A stretch of DNA of 64,000 nucleotides from Paractinoplanes ferrugineus (GTDB lineage: Bacteria > Actinomycetota > Actinomycetes > Mycobacteriales > Micromonosporaceae): positions 62,001-126,000 of the forward strand of contig NZ_BOMM01000063.1 in NCBI RefSeq assembly GCF_016862195.1, in the 5' to 3' direction. The position numbers and the translations under genes were made by a program. The notes beneath the pieces were generated by a model. That model was not told the DNA's origin and ran no database searches. It was given only the letters and a program-made list of their open reading frames with translations. Below, piece after piece: positions 7,696 to 17,265 of this stretch (positions are counted from its first letter, which is position 1; the number at the start of each line of letters is the position of its first letter).

Positions 7696-8538
7696 ATGGC
7701 GGGCATGGACGCCATTGAAGTCAGGGGACTTCGCAAGACCTATCGCGGGCACGACGCCGTCCGCGGTATCGACCTCAGCGTCACCCGCGGTGAGGTGTTC
7801 GCGCTGCTCGGCCCGAACGGGGCGGGCAAGACCACGACCGTCGAGATCCTCGAGGGTCACCGCAAGCGCAGCGGCGGCGAGGTCAGCGTGCTCGGCGAGG
7901 ACCCGGGTGCGGCCGGCCGGGCGTGGCGGGCCCGGATCGGCGTGGTGCTCCAGGACGCCGAGGACGCCGCCGACCTGACCGTCACCGAGATGGTGCGGCA
8001 CATCGCCGGCTTCTACCCCGACCCGCGCCCGGTCGAGGAAGTGATCGACCTGGTCGGCCTGACCGAGAAGCGGAAAAGCAAGATCCGAGCCCTGTCCGGT
8101 GGTCAGCGCCGCCGCGTCGACGTGGCCCTCGGCATGGTCGGCCGGCCCGAACTGCTCTTCCTCGACGAGCCCACCACCGGCTTCGACCCGGCCGCCCGCC
8201 GCCAGTTCTGGGACCTGATCCGCACCCTCGCCGCCGAGGGCACCACGATCCTGCTGACCACCCACTATCTCGAGGAGGCCGAGGCGCTCGCCGACCGCCT
8301 CGCGGTGCTCGCCGGTGGTCTGATCGTCGCCGAGGGCACCCCCGCCACGCTGGGTGGACGAGCCGCCGCCGGGGCGAAGGTGAGCTGGCGCCACGGGGGC
8401 GTGCAGCACACCGAGCAGGTCACCGACCCGACCGAGCTGATCCGCAAGCTCGTCGCCGAGGAAGCCGACCTGACCACGCTGACGGTCACCCGGCCGACGC
8501 TCGAGGACACCTATCTTCAATTGATCGGAGTGAACTGA
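7696..8538 (+). CDS. ABC transporter ATP-binding protein (second DrrA-type exporter)
   Basis: 280 residues. Walker A GPNGAGKT at 39-46, signature LSGGQRRR from 133 and Walker B LLFLDEPT at 153-160 are intact. A second in-frame ATG at 7705 is an alternative start; neither has a strong ribosome site. The stop codon shares a base with the start of the permease gene. The exporter and two-component genes behind it form one cluster, as in LiaRS/DesKR-linked cell-envelope stress exporters. Confidence 0.92.
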   Translation: MAGMDAIEVRGLRKTYRGHDAVRGIDLSVTRGEVFALLGPNGAGKTTTVEILEGHRKRSGGEVSVLGEDPGAAGRAWRARIGVVLQDAEDAADLTVTEMVRHIAGFYPDPRPVEEVIDLVGLTEKRKSKIRALSGGQRRRVDVALGMVGRPELLFLDEPTTGFDPAARRQFWDLIRTLAAEGTTILLTTHYLEEAEALADRLAVLAGGLIVAEGTPATLGGRAAAGAKVSWRHGGVQHTEQVTDPTELIRKLVAEEADLTTLTVTRPTLEDTYLQLIGVN

Positions 8539-9353
8539 TGACCGCCGCTGCCGCCGTGCTGCCCGGCACCTTCGCCAACGGCGTGGCGCGGGGCCGGGTG
8601 GAGATCGTCCAGTTCCTCCGCGACCGCACCGCCGTGGTGTTCACGTTCGCGTTCCCGGCCATGTTGCTCCTGCTGTTCGGCACCATCTTCGGCGACGACT
8701 ACGAGAACAGCGGGATCAGCGTCGCCCAGGTCTACACGGCCAGCATGATCGCGTACGGCATCCTGAACACCGGCTTCATCACCATGGGCTCGGGACTCGC
8801 GCTCGACCGGGAGGACGGGACGCTCAAACGGTTGCACGGCACACCGATCACTTCCACGGCGTACCTCCTCGGGAAGTTGATCCTGGTGTTCGTGCTGAGC
8901 GTGGCCGAGGTGGCCACCCTGCTCCTCGTCGGCGTCCTGGTCTACGACATGCCGATGCCGGAGGCGTCGCACTGGGTGACGTTCGCCTGGCTGTTCCTGC
9001 TCTCCGTGATCGCCTGCACGCTGTGCGGCATCGCGGTAAGCGCCCTGGTCAAGCACGCCCGCACGGCCGGCGCGATCCTCAACGTGCCGGTGGTGGCCCT
9101 GCAGTTCATCTCCGGCGTCTTCATCCACCCGATCACCCAGCTGCCCGCCTGGCTGATCACGGTCGCGTCGTTCTTCCCGGTCAAATGGATGAGCCAGGGC
9201 TTCCGGTACGTCTTCCTGCCGGACTCGATGAAGCGGTACGAAGCCGCCGGCCAGTGGGAGCTCGGCCGCACCGCCATGGTTCTCGGCGCCTGGTGTGTGA
9301 TCGGATTGGTGTTGTGCCTGCTGACGTTCCGCTGGTCCGAGAAGGATCAGTGA
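8538..9353 (+). CDS. ABC-2 type permease
   Basis: 271 residues with about six membrane spans, the first near residues 35-55 (VVFTFAFPAMLLLLFGTIFG). The ABC-2 signature appears around LDREDGTLKRLHGTPI, followed by LLGKLILVFVLSVAEVATLL. Overlaps one base with the ATPase stop and four with the kinase start, so it is translated as part of the same operon. Partner of the preceding ATPase; substrate unknown. Confidence 0.9.
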   Translation: MTAAAAVLPGTFANGVARGRVEIVQFLRDRTAVVFTFAFPAMLLLLFGTIFGDDYENSGISVAQVYTASMIAYGILNTGFITMGSGLALDREDGTLKRLHGTPITSTAYLLGKLILVFVLSVAEVATLLLVGVLVYDMPMPEASHWVTFAWLFLLSVIACTLCGIAVSALVKHARTAGAILNVPVVALQFISGVFIHPITQLPAWLITVASFFPVKWMSQGFRYVFLPDSMKRYEAAGQWELGRTAMVLGAWCVIGLVLCLLTFRWSEKDQ

Positions 9354-10483
9354 CCGGCAGCGAGGCCCATTCCCGCTACGCGCAGTGGTGGGACGCCTAT
9401 TTCGGAGTGGTCGCGGTGGCCGTCGCCACCGCGGTCCTGCTCGGCGACAGCCACGACCTCCGACGCCGCTGGCTGGCGGTCGGCGCCATCGCCGCGATGA
9501 CCGTGCTGCACCTGACCCTGGGCCGCCGGCTGATCCGGCGGAACGCCGTCGCACATCCCGTCCTCGTCGGGCAGATCGCCCTCTTCGCGGTGGCGGTCGT
9601 CGCGGCCCCGTTCACCACCTGGCTGCTCTTCGCGATGACCCCGATGATCTTCCAGATGGCCTCCCTGCGCGGCGCCATCATCCTGGTCATCGTGATCAAC
9701 CTGATCACCCCCGCGATCGACGTCGTCCAGAACCCGTCGGCCGTGAAATGGGACCTGCTCATCGCGGTGATCTCCGCGGCCACCGGCATCTGGCTGGGCT
9801 TCTGGATCATCCGGGTGATCGAGCAGAACGTCGAACGCGGCCAACTGATCGCCGCCCTGGAAGCATCCCAGGTCGAGGTGACCCGCCTCTCCCACGAAGC
9901 CGGCGTGGCCGCCGAACGAGCCCGCCTCGCCGGCGAGATCCACGACACCCTCGCCCAGGGCTTCACCAGCATCATCACTCTGCTCCAGGCGGCCGACCCG
10001 GCGCTGCGCGACGAACGGCTGGCGCTCGCCGTCCGCACCGCGAAGGAAAACCTGGCCGAATCGCGGGCCCTGCTCGCCGCGCTGACGCCGGCGGCGTTGT
10101 CCGAGGGCTCACTGCCTGATTCCGTACGCCGTCAAGCGCGCCGATTCACCGAGGAAACCGGAGTCGCCGCCCCCGTCCGGATAACCGGCGAGGAACGGGC
10201 GCTGCCCACCAACGTCGAAGTCGTGCTGCTCCGCGCCGCCCAGGAGTCCCTGACAAACGTCCGCCGCCACGCCGCCGCCCACGAAGCCGCAGTCCTGCTC
10301 GCCTACACCCCCACCTCGGTACGCCTGGTCGTACGCGACGACGGCCGCGGCTTCGACCCCGCCGCCGCCAACGGTTTCGGCCTGACCGGCATGCGAACCC
10401 GCGCCGACCAGGTAGCCGGCAACCTGACCGTGCGCAGCCACCCCGACTCCGGAACCACAGTCGAGCTCGAGGTGCCGGCTTGA
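9350..10483 (+). CDS. DesK/LiaS-type sensor histidine kinase
   Basis: 377 residues from a GTG overlapping the permease stop. Residues 15-155 hold about five membrane spans with almost no extracellular loops, so it likely senses the membrane itself. A coiled linker leads to a HisKA_3 domain with phospho-accepting His198 in GEIHDTLAQG. The HATPase domain shows the N box around ESLTNVRRHA (299-308) and G1 box DDGRGF (330-335). Coupling to an ABC exporter suggests it senses envelope stress or the exporter's substrate. Its likely partner regulator follows 178 bp downstream. Confidence 0.92.
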   Translation: MTGSEAHSRYAQWWDAYFGVVAVAVATAVLLGDSHDLRRRWLAVGAIAAMTVLHLTLGRRLIRRNAVAHPVLVGQIALFAVAVVAAPFTTWLLFAMTPMIFQMASLRGAIILVIVINLITPAIDVVQNPSAVKWDLLIAVISAATGIWLGFWIIRVIEQNVERGQLIAALEASQVEVTRLSHEAGVAAERARLAGEIHDTLAQGFTSIITLLQAADPALRDERLALAVRTAKENLAESRALLAALTPAALSEGSLPDSVRRQARRFTEETGVAAPVRITGEERALPTNVEVVLLRAAQESLTNVRRHAAAHEAAVLLAYTPTSVRLVVRDDGRGFDPAAANGFGLTGMRTRADQVAGNLTVRSHPDSGTTVELEVPA

Positions 10484-10661
10484 CCTTCCCTTCCCCCGCC
10501 CGCGAGTCCGCCCCGCCCGCCGAGTCCGCCCCGCCCGCCGAGTCCGCCCCGCCCATCCGCCGCGCGTGCGTTCGTGTGGGGTGTGGGGTGGAGAGGGGCG
10601 GGCTGCGGGGAACGGGGTTAGCTGTTGTGATCCGTGGGCGGGCGATGAGGGGTGGGGCTTG
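10484..10661 (+). other. Gap between histidine kinase and response regulator genes
   Basis: This unusually long spacer within a two-component operon holds a C-rich 18-bp tandem repeat and then a G-rich stretch up to the GTG of the regulator. No credible gene lies in it on either strand. It may separate the regulator's translation from the kinase's. Confidence 0.5.
10504..10557 (+). repeat. Three tandem 18-bp units in an intercistronic gap
   Basis: GAGTCCGCCCCGCCCGCC occurs three times in tandem; the last copy ends in ATC. The repeat is not in a recognised gene. On RNA it is C-rich while the sequence just after it is G-rich, so pairing between the two could form a structure ahead of the regulator gene. 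Confidence 0.85.
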
Positions 10662-11282
10662 GTGACTATTCGGATTCTGCTGGTGGATGACCATCCGGTG
10701 GTGCGGCATGGGCTTCGGGGGATGCTTGACGCGGAGCCCGACCTGGTGGTGGTGGGGGAGGCGGGGTCCGGGGACGCGGGTGTCGAGTTGGCCGCGGTGG
10801 AGCGGCCGGACATCGTGCTGATGGATCTGCGGATGCCGGGTGGGGATGGGGTTTCGGCTACCGAGCGGATTCTGGCCACGGTGCCCGGGACTCGGGTCAT
10901 GGTGCTGACGACCTATGAGTCGGACCGGGACATTCTGCGGGCCATCGAGGCGGGGGCCAGTGGCTATCTGCTCAAGGATGCGTCGCCGCGGGAGTTGGCG
11001 GAAGCGGTGCGGGCGGCGGCGCGCGGGGAGACGGTGCTTGCGCCCAGCGTGGCGTCCACATTGGTGCGGCAGGTGCGGCAGCCCGCGCGGCCGGCGTTGT
11101 CGGGGCGGGAGGTCGAGGTGCTGCGGCTGGTGGCGGACGGGCTGACCAACGGTGACATCGGGCGGCGGCTCTTCATTTCGGAGGCGACCGTGAAGACGCA
11201 TCTGCTGCGCGTCTTCAACAAGCTGGATGTCGCTGACCGCACCGCCGCGGTGACTACGGCGATGCGGCACGGGCTGTTGTGA
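10662..11282 (+). CDS. NarL/LuxR-family response regulator
   Basis: 206 residues from a GTG. The receiver domain has Asp9-Asp10, phosphorylated Asp55 in LMDLRMPG and Lys105 in YLLKDASP. A LuxR helix-turn-helix follows at about 145-206 with ALSGREVEVLRLVADGLTN and ATVKTHLLRVFNKL. It is the partner of the DesK-type kinase upstream and would control the linked ABC exporter. An open frame extends upstream, but the receiver starts canonically at VTIRILLVDDHP. Confidence 0.93.
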   Translation: MTIRILLVDDHPVVRHGLRGMLDAEPDLVVVGEAGSGDAGVELAAVERPDIVLMDLRMPGGDGVSATERILATVPGTRVMVLTTYESDRDILRAIEAGASGYLLKDASPRELAEAVRAAARGETVLAPSVASTLVRQVRQPARPALSGREVEVLRLVADGLTNGDIGRRLFISEATVKTHLLRVFNKLDVADRTAAVTTAMRHGLL

Positions 11283-11287
11283 GGCGG

Positions 11288-12136
11288 TCAGCGCTCGGCG
11301 AAACGCTGCACGAAGGCCAGTGACGTGTTGGCGACCTCGAGCCAGCCGCTGTCGATGGTCAGGGAGTGGCCGCGGCCGGGGATCGAGGCGAACTCGGTGG
11401 TGCCGCTGTTCTTCTGCTGGATTTTGAAGTTGTACTCCGAGATCGCCTGCGGGACGGTGTGGTCCTTCTCGCCGGCGATGATCAGGAGCGGGCCGCGGGA
11501 CGGGTTGTCGTGGTCGACCTTCACCTCGGACCACGGGTTGAAGTTGGCCACGGCGGCCTGGAACAGCGGGGCGCCCGGGGCCGGGACGGCGAACTCCTGG
11601 TAGAGCTTGCGGGCCTCGACCTCGTCGACGGTGTTGGCGAAGGCGTACCGGAATTGCTCGTACGTCAGGGGGATGGCCTTGTGGTAGTTGGTGGGGTTGG
11701 TCAGCACGGGTGAGGCGGAGCGCAACGCCGAGATCGGCAGCGGGAGGACGCCCTGGAACGGGGCGGCGTCGATGGCGACGGTGACGTTGGACAGGCCGCG
11801 GCCGGCGATGATCTGGGCCAGCAGGCCGCCGAAGGAGTGGCCGATCACGGCGGGCTGCTTGTCGAGTTTGCCGATGATGTCGGCGTAGTGGTCGGCGACC
11901 TGGCCGACGGTCTTGCCGGCCATCACCTCGGGGTGGGCGTTGGCTTCCGCGACGGTTTCCGGGTCGTCGGGCCAGCCGGGGGTGATCGGGGCGTAGCCGG
12001 CCGCTTTGAAGACGTCGGCCCAGCGCTCCCAACTGTTCGGCAGCAGCCACAGGCCGTGGATGAAGACCACCGGCGTGAGCCCGGTCTCGTTGACTGCGGC
12101 TATGTCGTCGAGGGTGTGCTGCGGAATTTCTGACAT
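11288..12136 (-). CDS. Alpha/beta hydrolase
   Basis: 282 residues without a signal peptide, thus cytosolic. The oxyanion region is FIHGLW near 25-30, the nucleophile elbow is IGHSFGG with Ser101, the acid lies in GEKDHTVP and the catalytic His in GRGHSLTI near the C-terminus. Family members include esterases, lipases and haloperoxidase-like enzymes; nothing visible fixes the substrate. Convergent with the response regulator gene, with 5 bp between stop codons. Confidence 0.88.
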   Translation of the reverse strand: MSEIPQHTLDDIAAVNETGLTPVVFIHGLWLLPNSWERWADVFKAAGYAPITPGWPDDPETVAEANAHPEVMAGKTVGQVADHYADIIGKLDKQPAVIGHSFGGLLAQIIAGRGLSNVTVAIDAAPFQGVLPLPISALRSASPVLTNPTNYHKAIPLTYEQFRYAFANTVDEVEARKLYQEFAVPAPGAPLFQAAVANFNPWSEVKVDHDNPSRGPLLIIAGEKDHTVPQAISEYNFKIQQKNSGTTEFASIPGRGHSLTIDSGWLEVANTSLAFVQRFAER

Positions 12137-12334
12137 TCCCGGCTCCTTCGATCAGCGGATTCTGTTGTCCAACATAGGGATCCGGGCCCCGGGGCCGATA
12201 CAGTCATTCGGCTGTGTTCTGGCTGGGGGCCGCGACTTAGGTCGACGCTCACAGGAACCGCGAAGGATCCGCACAGGTCAGGGCGAGAACTGCCGCGCAC
12301 GCTTTGTTGAGCCATCAACGAAGGGGGAGCGCGG

Positions 12335-12643
12335 ATGAAACGGGAGACCGGACTACGGCGGACGGCGATGCTCACCGGTGCGCTGGCCGCGGCCGCACTG
12401 GCGGGAACGGCCGGGATCGGCGTGGCGGCCTATGCGTCCGACCAGTCGGCCACCACGACGAGCACCTCCGACCAATCGACCACCTCCGACCAATCGAGCA
12501 GCACCGGCGACTACCCGTCGCTGTCCGGTGCCGGCGACAGCAGCGGGACGAGCGACAGCAGCGGGACGAGCGACAGCAGCGGGACGAGCGACAGCAGCGG
12601 GACGAGCGGTGGCGGCAGCAGTGCCACCTCGGGCGGGTCGTGA
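12335..12643 (+). CDS. Small secreted or membrane-anchored Ser/Gly/Thr-repeat protein
   Basis: 102 residues. A basic N-terminus (MKRETGLRRT) precedes a hydrophobic segment at about 12-33 that could be a signal peptide or anchor. The rest is Ser/Thr/Gly/Asp-rich and contains four perfect DSSGTS repeats. No folded domain is visible. The start has an AAGGGGGAG ribosome site. The gene is the first of an operon with ApbE, a ferric-reductase-like protein, a NuoF-like protein and a ferredoxin. In related operons an FMN-binding protein, the ApbE substrate, usually stands here; this protein has a similar N-terminus and linker but no FMN_bind domain. Role inferred only from position. Confidence 0.7.
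   Translation: MKRETGLRRTAMLTGALAAAALAGTAGIGVAAYASDQSATTTSTSDQSTTSDQSSSTGDYPSLSGAGDSSGTSDSSGTSDSSGTSDSSGTSGGGSSATSGGS
12536..12607 (+). repeat. Four tandem 18-bp units encoding DSSGTS
   Basis: GACAGCAGCGGGACGAGC is repeated four times without a single mismatch, which points to recent expansion. Each unit adds one DSSGTS to the exported protein, so length can change without a frameshift. Confidence 0.92.
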
Positions 12644-12644
12644 C

Positions 12645-13559
12645 ATGCCGCTCTCGGAAACTCTGCCGGTCGGCGCGGACACCGCGCAGTGGGACGTCTG
12701 GGGAACCGTCGCCCGGATCGTGGTCACCGCGCCGGCCCGGCTGGCCGAGGCGGAAACGATGCTCAGGGCGGAGCTGGCGGCCGTCGACGAGGCGTGCAGC
12801 CGGTTCCGGGAGGACTCGGAGTTGCGCTACGCCTGCCGGGCCGGTGGGCGGCCGGTGTCGATCAGCCCGCTGCTCGCCGATCTCGTCGCGGCGGCACTGG
12901 ACGCGGCTCGCGAGACCGAAGGGGCCGTCGACCCGACCGTGGGTGGGGTGTTGTGCGGGCTCGGCTACGACCGGGACTTCGCGGCCCTGGCCGGGTGCGA
13001 GGTGGCGCCGGCGGTGCGGGTCTTTCCCACCCCGGACTGGCGGTCGGTGAAGTTGGCCGTACGCGAATTGACCGTGCCTGATGGGGTTCTGCTCGATCTC
13101 GGGGCCACCGCCAAGGCGGCCGCCGCCGATCGGGCGGCCGCGCGGATCGCCACCGAGCTCGGCGTCGGCGTGCTGGTCGCGCTCGGCGGAGACATCGCCA
13201 CCGCGGGGCCGGGACCGGCGGGCGGCTGGCAGATCCTGGTGCGGGACCGGCCCGGCGACCCGGCCGACACGATCAAACTGCCGGCCGGCGCGGCGCTGGC
13301 CACGTCGAGCACGGCCGGACGCACCTGGGGCCGGCCCGGCGAGATGCTGCACCACATCGTCGATCCGGCCACCGGGCGGCCGGCGGTGCCGGTGTGGCGC
13401 ACGGTGTCGGTGGCCGCCTACAGCTGTCTGCGCGCCAACACCCTGAGCACCGCTGCGATCGTCCGCGGGCACGCCGCTCCCGGGGTGCTCGGCAAGGCGC
13501 CGAGTCGGTTGGTCACGCCCGCGCTGGACGTGGTGCGGCGCGGCGGGTGGCCGGCATGA
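12645..13559 (+). CDS. ApbE-type FAD:protein FMN transferase
   Basis: 304 residues. ApbE enzymes move FMN from FAD onto a Thr or Ser of an extracytoplasmic redox protein. Visible family motifs are AVDPTVGGVL near 90, LDLGATAKAAAADRAA near 150, LVALGGDIAT near 180 and the C-terminal HHIVDPATGRPA with its metal/FAD-binding Asp. No signal peptide is evident, so it may act inside the cell. Starts 2 bp after the repeat protein's stop and overlaps the next gene by 4 bp. The usual ApbE gene symbol is not given because paralogs are common. Confidence 0.88.
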   Translation: MPLSETLPVGADTAQWDVWGTVARIVVTAPARLAEAETMLRAELAAVDEACSRFREDSELRYACRAGGRPVSISPLLADLVAAALDAARETEGAVDPTVGGVLCGLGYDRDFAALAGCEVAPAVRVFPTPDWRSVKLAVRELTVPDGVLLDLGATAKAAAADRAAARIATELGVGVLVALGGDIATAGPGPAGGWQILVRDRPGDPADTIKLPAGAALATSSTAGRTWGRPGEMLHHIVDPATGRPAVPVWRTVSVAAYSCLRANTLSTAAIVRGHAAPGVLGKAPSRLVTPALDVVRRGGWPA

Positions 13560-14146
13560 CCGACGCGCTCTGGTATTTCGCCCGGGGCAGTGGCGTCGTC
13601 TCGCTGCTCCTGCTCACCGTCGTCGTGGCGCTGGGCATCGGCTCCCGGTCGGGTCGGCCGGCGTTCGGGCTGCCCCGGTTCGCGGTCAGCCTGCTGCACC
13701 GCAACGCCGCCCTGCTCGCCATCGTGTTCCTCGTGGGTCACGTGCTCAGCCTGCTGTTCGACCCGTACGCGCAACTGCGGCTGCTCGACACAGTGCTGCC
13801 GTTCGCCGGCCACTACCGGCCGGTCTGGCAGGGGCTCGGCACGCTCGGCTTCGATCTGCTGGTCGCGCTCGTCGGCACCAGCCTGCTGCGGCACCGGCTG
13901 GGCGCCCGGGTCTGGCGGACCGTGCACTGGCTGGCCTACCTGTGCTGGCCGGTGGCCCTCCTGCACGGGCTGGGCACCGGCACCGACAACGGCACCTGGT
14001 GGCTGTGGGCGATCTCGATCGCCTGCGTCGTGGTGGTCGTCGCGGCCCTGGCGTGGCGGATCTCGCCGAACTTCAGCCGTTTTCCGGCGCGGGCCGACCG
14101 GGCGGTCGCCCCGCGACTGCGACCCCACCTGGAGGAGGTCAAGTGA
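13556..14146 (+). CDS. Ferric-reductase-like heme membrane protein
   Basis: 196 residues and about six membrane spans. The pattern of His residues within spans (LLHRNAALL, VGHVLSLL, TVHWLAYL, VALLHGLG) is that of the ferric reductase/YedZ-like domain, which carries b-type hemes and passes electrons across the membrane. Overlaps both neighbours by 4 bp (ATGA upstream, GTGA downstream). In the operon it is the natural link between a cytosolic NuoF-like/ferredoxin pair and an extracytoplasmic flavin acceptor. Confidence 0.87.
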   Translation: MTDALWYFARGSGVVSLLLLTVVVALGIGSRSGRPAFGLPRFAVSLLHRNAALLAIVFLVGHVLSLLFDPYAQLRLLDTVLPFAGHYRPVWQGLGTLGFDLLVALVGTSLLRHRLGARVWRTVHWLAYLCWPVALLHGLGTGTDNGTWWLWAISIACVVVVVAALAWRISPNFSRFPARADRAVAPRLRPHLEEVK

Positions 14147-15300
14147 CGAGCGTGGTGGAACAGGTGGAGCGCCGGCTGCTCGCCGGCACCGGTGCGGCGG
14201 GACCCGGGCGGCTTCCGGTCCTCGATCCGAGCCAGATCATCGGGATGGCGCGGGATGCCGGGCTCACCGGGCGCGGCGGGGCCGGCTTCCCGGTGTGGCG
14301 CAAGCTCACCGCGGTCGCGCCCGGTAGCGTCGTCATCGCGAACGGGGCGGAGGGTGAACCGGCCAGTGGGAAGGACCGCGCTCTCCTTGCGTACCAGCCG
14401 GATCTGGTCCTTGACGGGTTGCAGTTGATCGGGATGGCGGCGCGGGCCGGCACCGCTCATCTCTATGCGCCGAAGGCCGCGCTGGCGCCGCTGCGAGCGG
14501 TGCTCGCGGCCCGGCACGACCGCTTGCCGGTGACCCTGCACGCCGCGCCCGACGCGTTCGTCTCCGGCGAGGAAACGGCGGTGGTGTCGGCCATCGGCGG
14601 ACGTGCGGCGGTGCCGTCCGACAAACGGATCCGGACCGTCGACAAAGGATTCCTGGTGCAGAACGTCGAGACGCTCGCCCATCTCGCGCTCATCGCGCGG
14701 CACGGCCCCGGCTGGTTCCGCACCGCCGGAACGGCGGACGAGCCGGGCACGTTCCTGGCCACGGTGAGCGGTGCGGTGCGGCGTCCGGGGGTGGTCGAAG
14801 CGGGGTACGGCGTACGCCTCGGTGAGCTGATCGCCGCCGCCGGTGGACCGGCCGCGGAACTGCGGGCCGTGCTGATCGGCGGCTACCACGGTGGCTGGGT
14901 GCCGGCCGATCCGGCGCTCCCGGTGAGCCGGCGGGCGCTCGAACCGTACGGGGCGGCACCCGGTGCCGGCGTCATCGTGGCGTTGCCCCGCAACGCCTGT
15001 GGGCTGAGCGAGACGGCCCGGATCGTCGGCTATCTCGCCGACCAGGTGGCCGGGCAGTGCGGGCCCTGCGTCAACGGCCTGCCCCGGATGGCCGGTACGC
15101 TCGCCGACCTGGCCGCCCGGCGCCCCGAGCCGGGGCTGGCGGCCGAGGCGCAACGGCTGGCCCGGCTGGTGTCCGGGCGGGGTGCCTGCCGGCATCCGGA
15201 CGGTACGGCCCGGCTGGTGCTCAGCGCGATGCGGGCCTTCGAGGCGGATGTCGCGGCGCACCTGAACGGGCGCTGCCTGGCGGTGGAGGGGCCCCGATGA
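14143..15300 (+). CDS. NuoF-like NADH-binding/SLBB flavoprotein
   Basis: 385 residues, shorter than true NuoF. The N-terminal part has the FMN/NADH-binding motif LTGRGGAGFPVWRK and NGAEGEPASGKDR, then an SLBB segment around GAVRRPGVVEAGYGVRLGEL. The C-terminal iron-sulfur region reads QCGPCVNGL, with another Cys in RGACRHPDG; canonical NuoF has CGxCxxC plus a fourth Cys, so here the third Cys is Gly and the 4Fe-4S cluster may be altered. Probably takes electrons from NADH and feeds the ferredoxin and the heme membrane protein of the same operon. Confidence 0.85.
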   Translation: MTSVVEQVERRLLAGTGAAGPGRLPVLDPSQIIGMARDAGLTGRGGAGFPVWRKLTAVAPGSVVIANGAEGEPASGKDRALLAYQPDLVLDGLQLIGMAARAGTAHLYAPKAALAPLRAVLAARHDRLPVTLHAAPDAFVSGEETAVVSAIGGRAAVPSDKRIRTVDKGFLVQNVETLAHLALIARHGPGWFRTAGTADEPGTFLATVSGAVRRPGVVEAGYGVRLGELIAAAGGPAAELRAVLIGGYHGGWVPADPALPVSRRALEPYGAAPGAGVIVALPRNACGLSETARIVGYLADQVAGQCGPCVNGLPRMAGTLADLAARRPEPGLAAEAQRLARLVSGRGACRHPDGTARLVLSAMRAFEADVAAHLNGRCLAVEGPR

Positions 15301-15483
15301 GACTGCACATCGACTGGACCGCGTGTGACGGGCGGGGCGTCTGCACCGAACTGTTGACCGAGATGCTCACCGAGGACGACTGGGGTTTTCCGGTGCTGCG
15401 CAACGGCGACACCGTCCCGCCGCCCCTGGATGGAGCGGCGAGACGGGCCGTCGACAGGTGTCCGATGCTGGCGCTGCGGCTCG

Positions 15484-15491
<8 letters not shown>
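15297..15491 (+). CDS. Small 3Fe-4S-type ferredoxin
   Basis: 64 residues starting MRLHIDWTACDGRGVC. Cys residues in ACDGRGVC and, near the C-terminus, DRCPMLAL form the three-Cys pattern of actinobacterial single-cluster ferredoxins. It overlaps the NuoF-like gene by 4 bp and the convergent alkaline phosphatase gene by 8 bp. Likely the soluble electron carrier of this redox operon. Confidence 0.85.
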
Positions 15492-16830
<1,339 letters not shown>

Positions 16831-17165
16831 TGATGCGCACTCCAATATCTGTGAATGAGTGGTCGCCACCAACCCATCAGGTCCGAGTGACGTACGGGTG
16901 GCTGCGCACTGACGTGTCGGCGAACTCGGCAATCAGCCTCCGCGACGCCTCGACAACCGTCATACTGAGATGTTTCCCCAGGTCAAGGCGATGAGGCGCG
17001 GTCTTGTGAAGGTATCTCGCCGCAAAAAAGGCGTTCCGCCAAAAAAGCCCCGATATGCCGGTTAGATTACGGAAGGCGGCGCCTCGCGTGGATCTTCGAT
17101 CGGCGCGTTCGCGCTGCTGAGGACCGGTATGACCGGTGCCCCGACCGCCCCAAGGTGCGGTACTG

Positions 17166-17252
17166 AACAGGCAACCCTCGCCGACCGGACAGGCCGACGA
17201 GGACGCGAAGCCAGGGGCCTCCCCGCTGGAGAGGTTGCCCAGCCGCCGAAGG
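17166..17252 (+). promoter_or_regulatory. Probable cyclic-di-GMP-I (GEMM) riboswitch
   Basis: Closing helix GGCAACC (17170-17176) pairs perfectly with GGTTGCC (17233-17239). Inside, CCTCG (17176-17180) pairs with CGAGG (17198-17202) to form the first arm. Then comes ACGCGAAGCC (17203-17212), very close to the invariant GACGCAAAGCC of GEMM aptamers, followed by GGGCCT as in the family consensus. The element ends just upstream of AAGGAG and the ATG of the Calx-beta protein, so ligand binding could control translation or transcription elongation. A GGDEF/EAL enzyme is encoded 9 kb away. The assignment is by eye against the remembered consensus. Confidence 0.68.
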
Positions 17253-17265
17253 AGACAGGAAGAGA

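Noticed and set aside
12536..12607. DSSGTS repeats as certain flavinylation sites
   Set aside because: Resemblance to SGATxT is slight and ApbE normally needs an FMN_bind fold, which is missing; kept only as a question.
16831..16990. PHO box ahead of the alkaline phosphatase gene
   Set aside because: No pair of GTTCACC-like direct repeats could be found.
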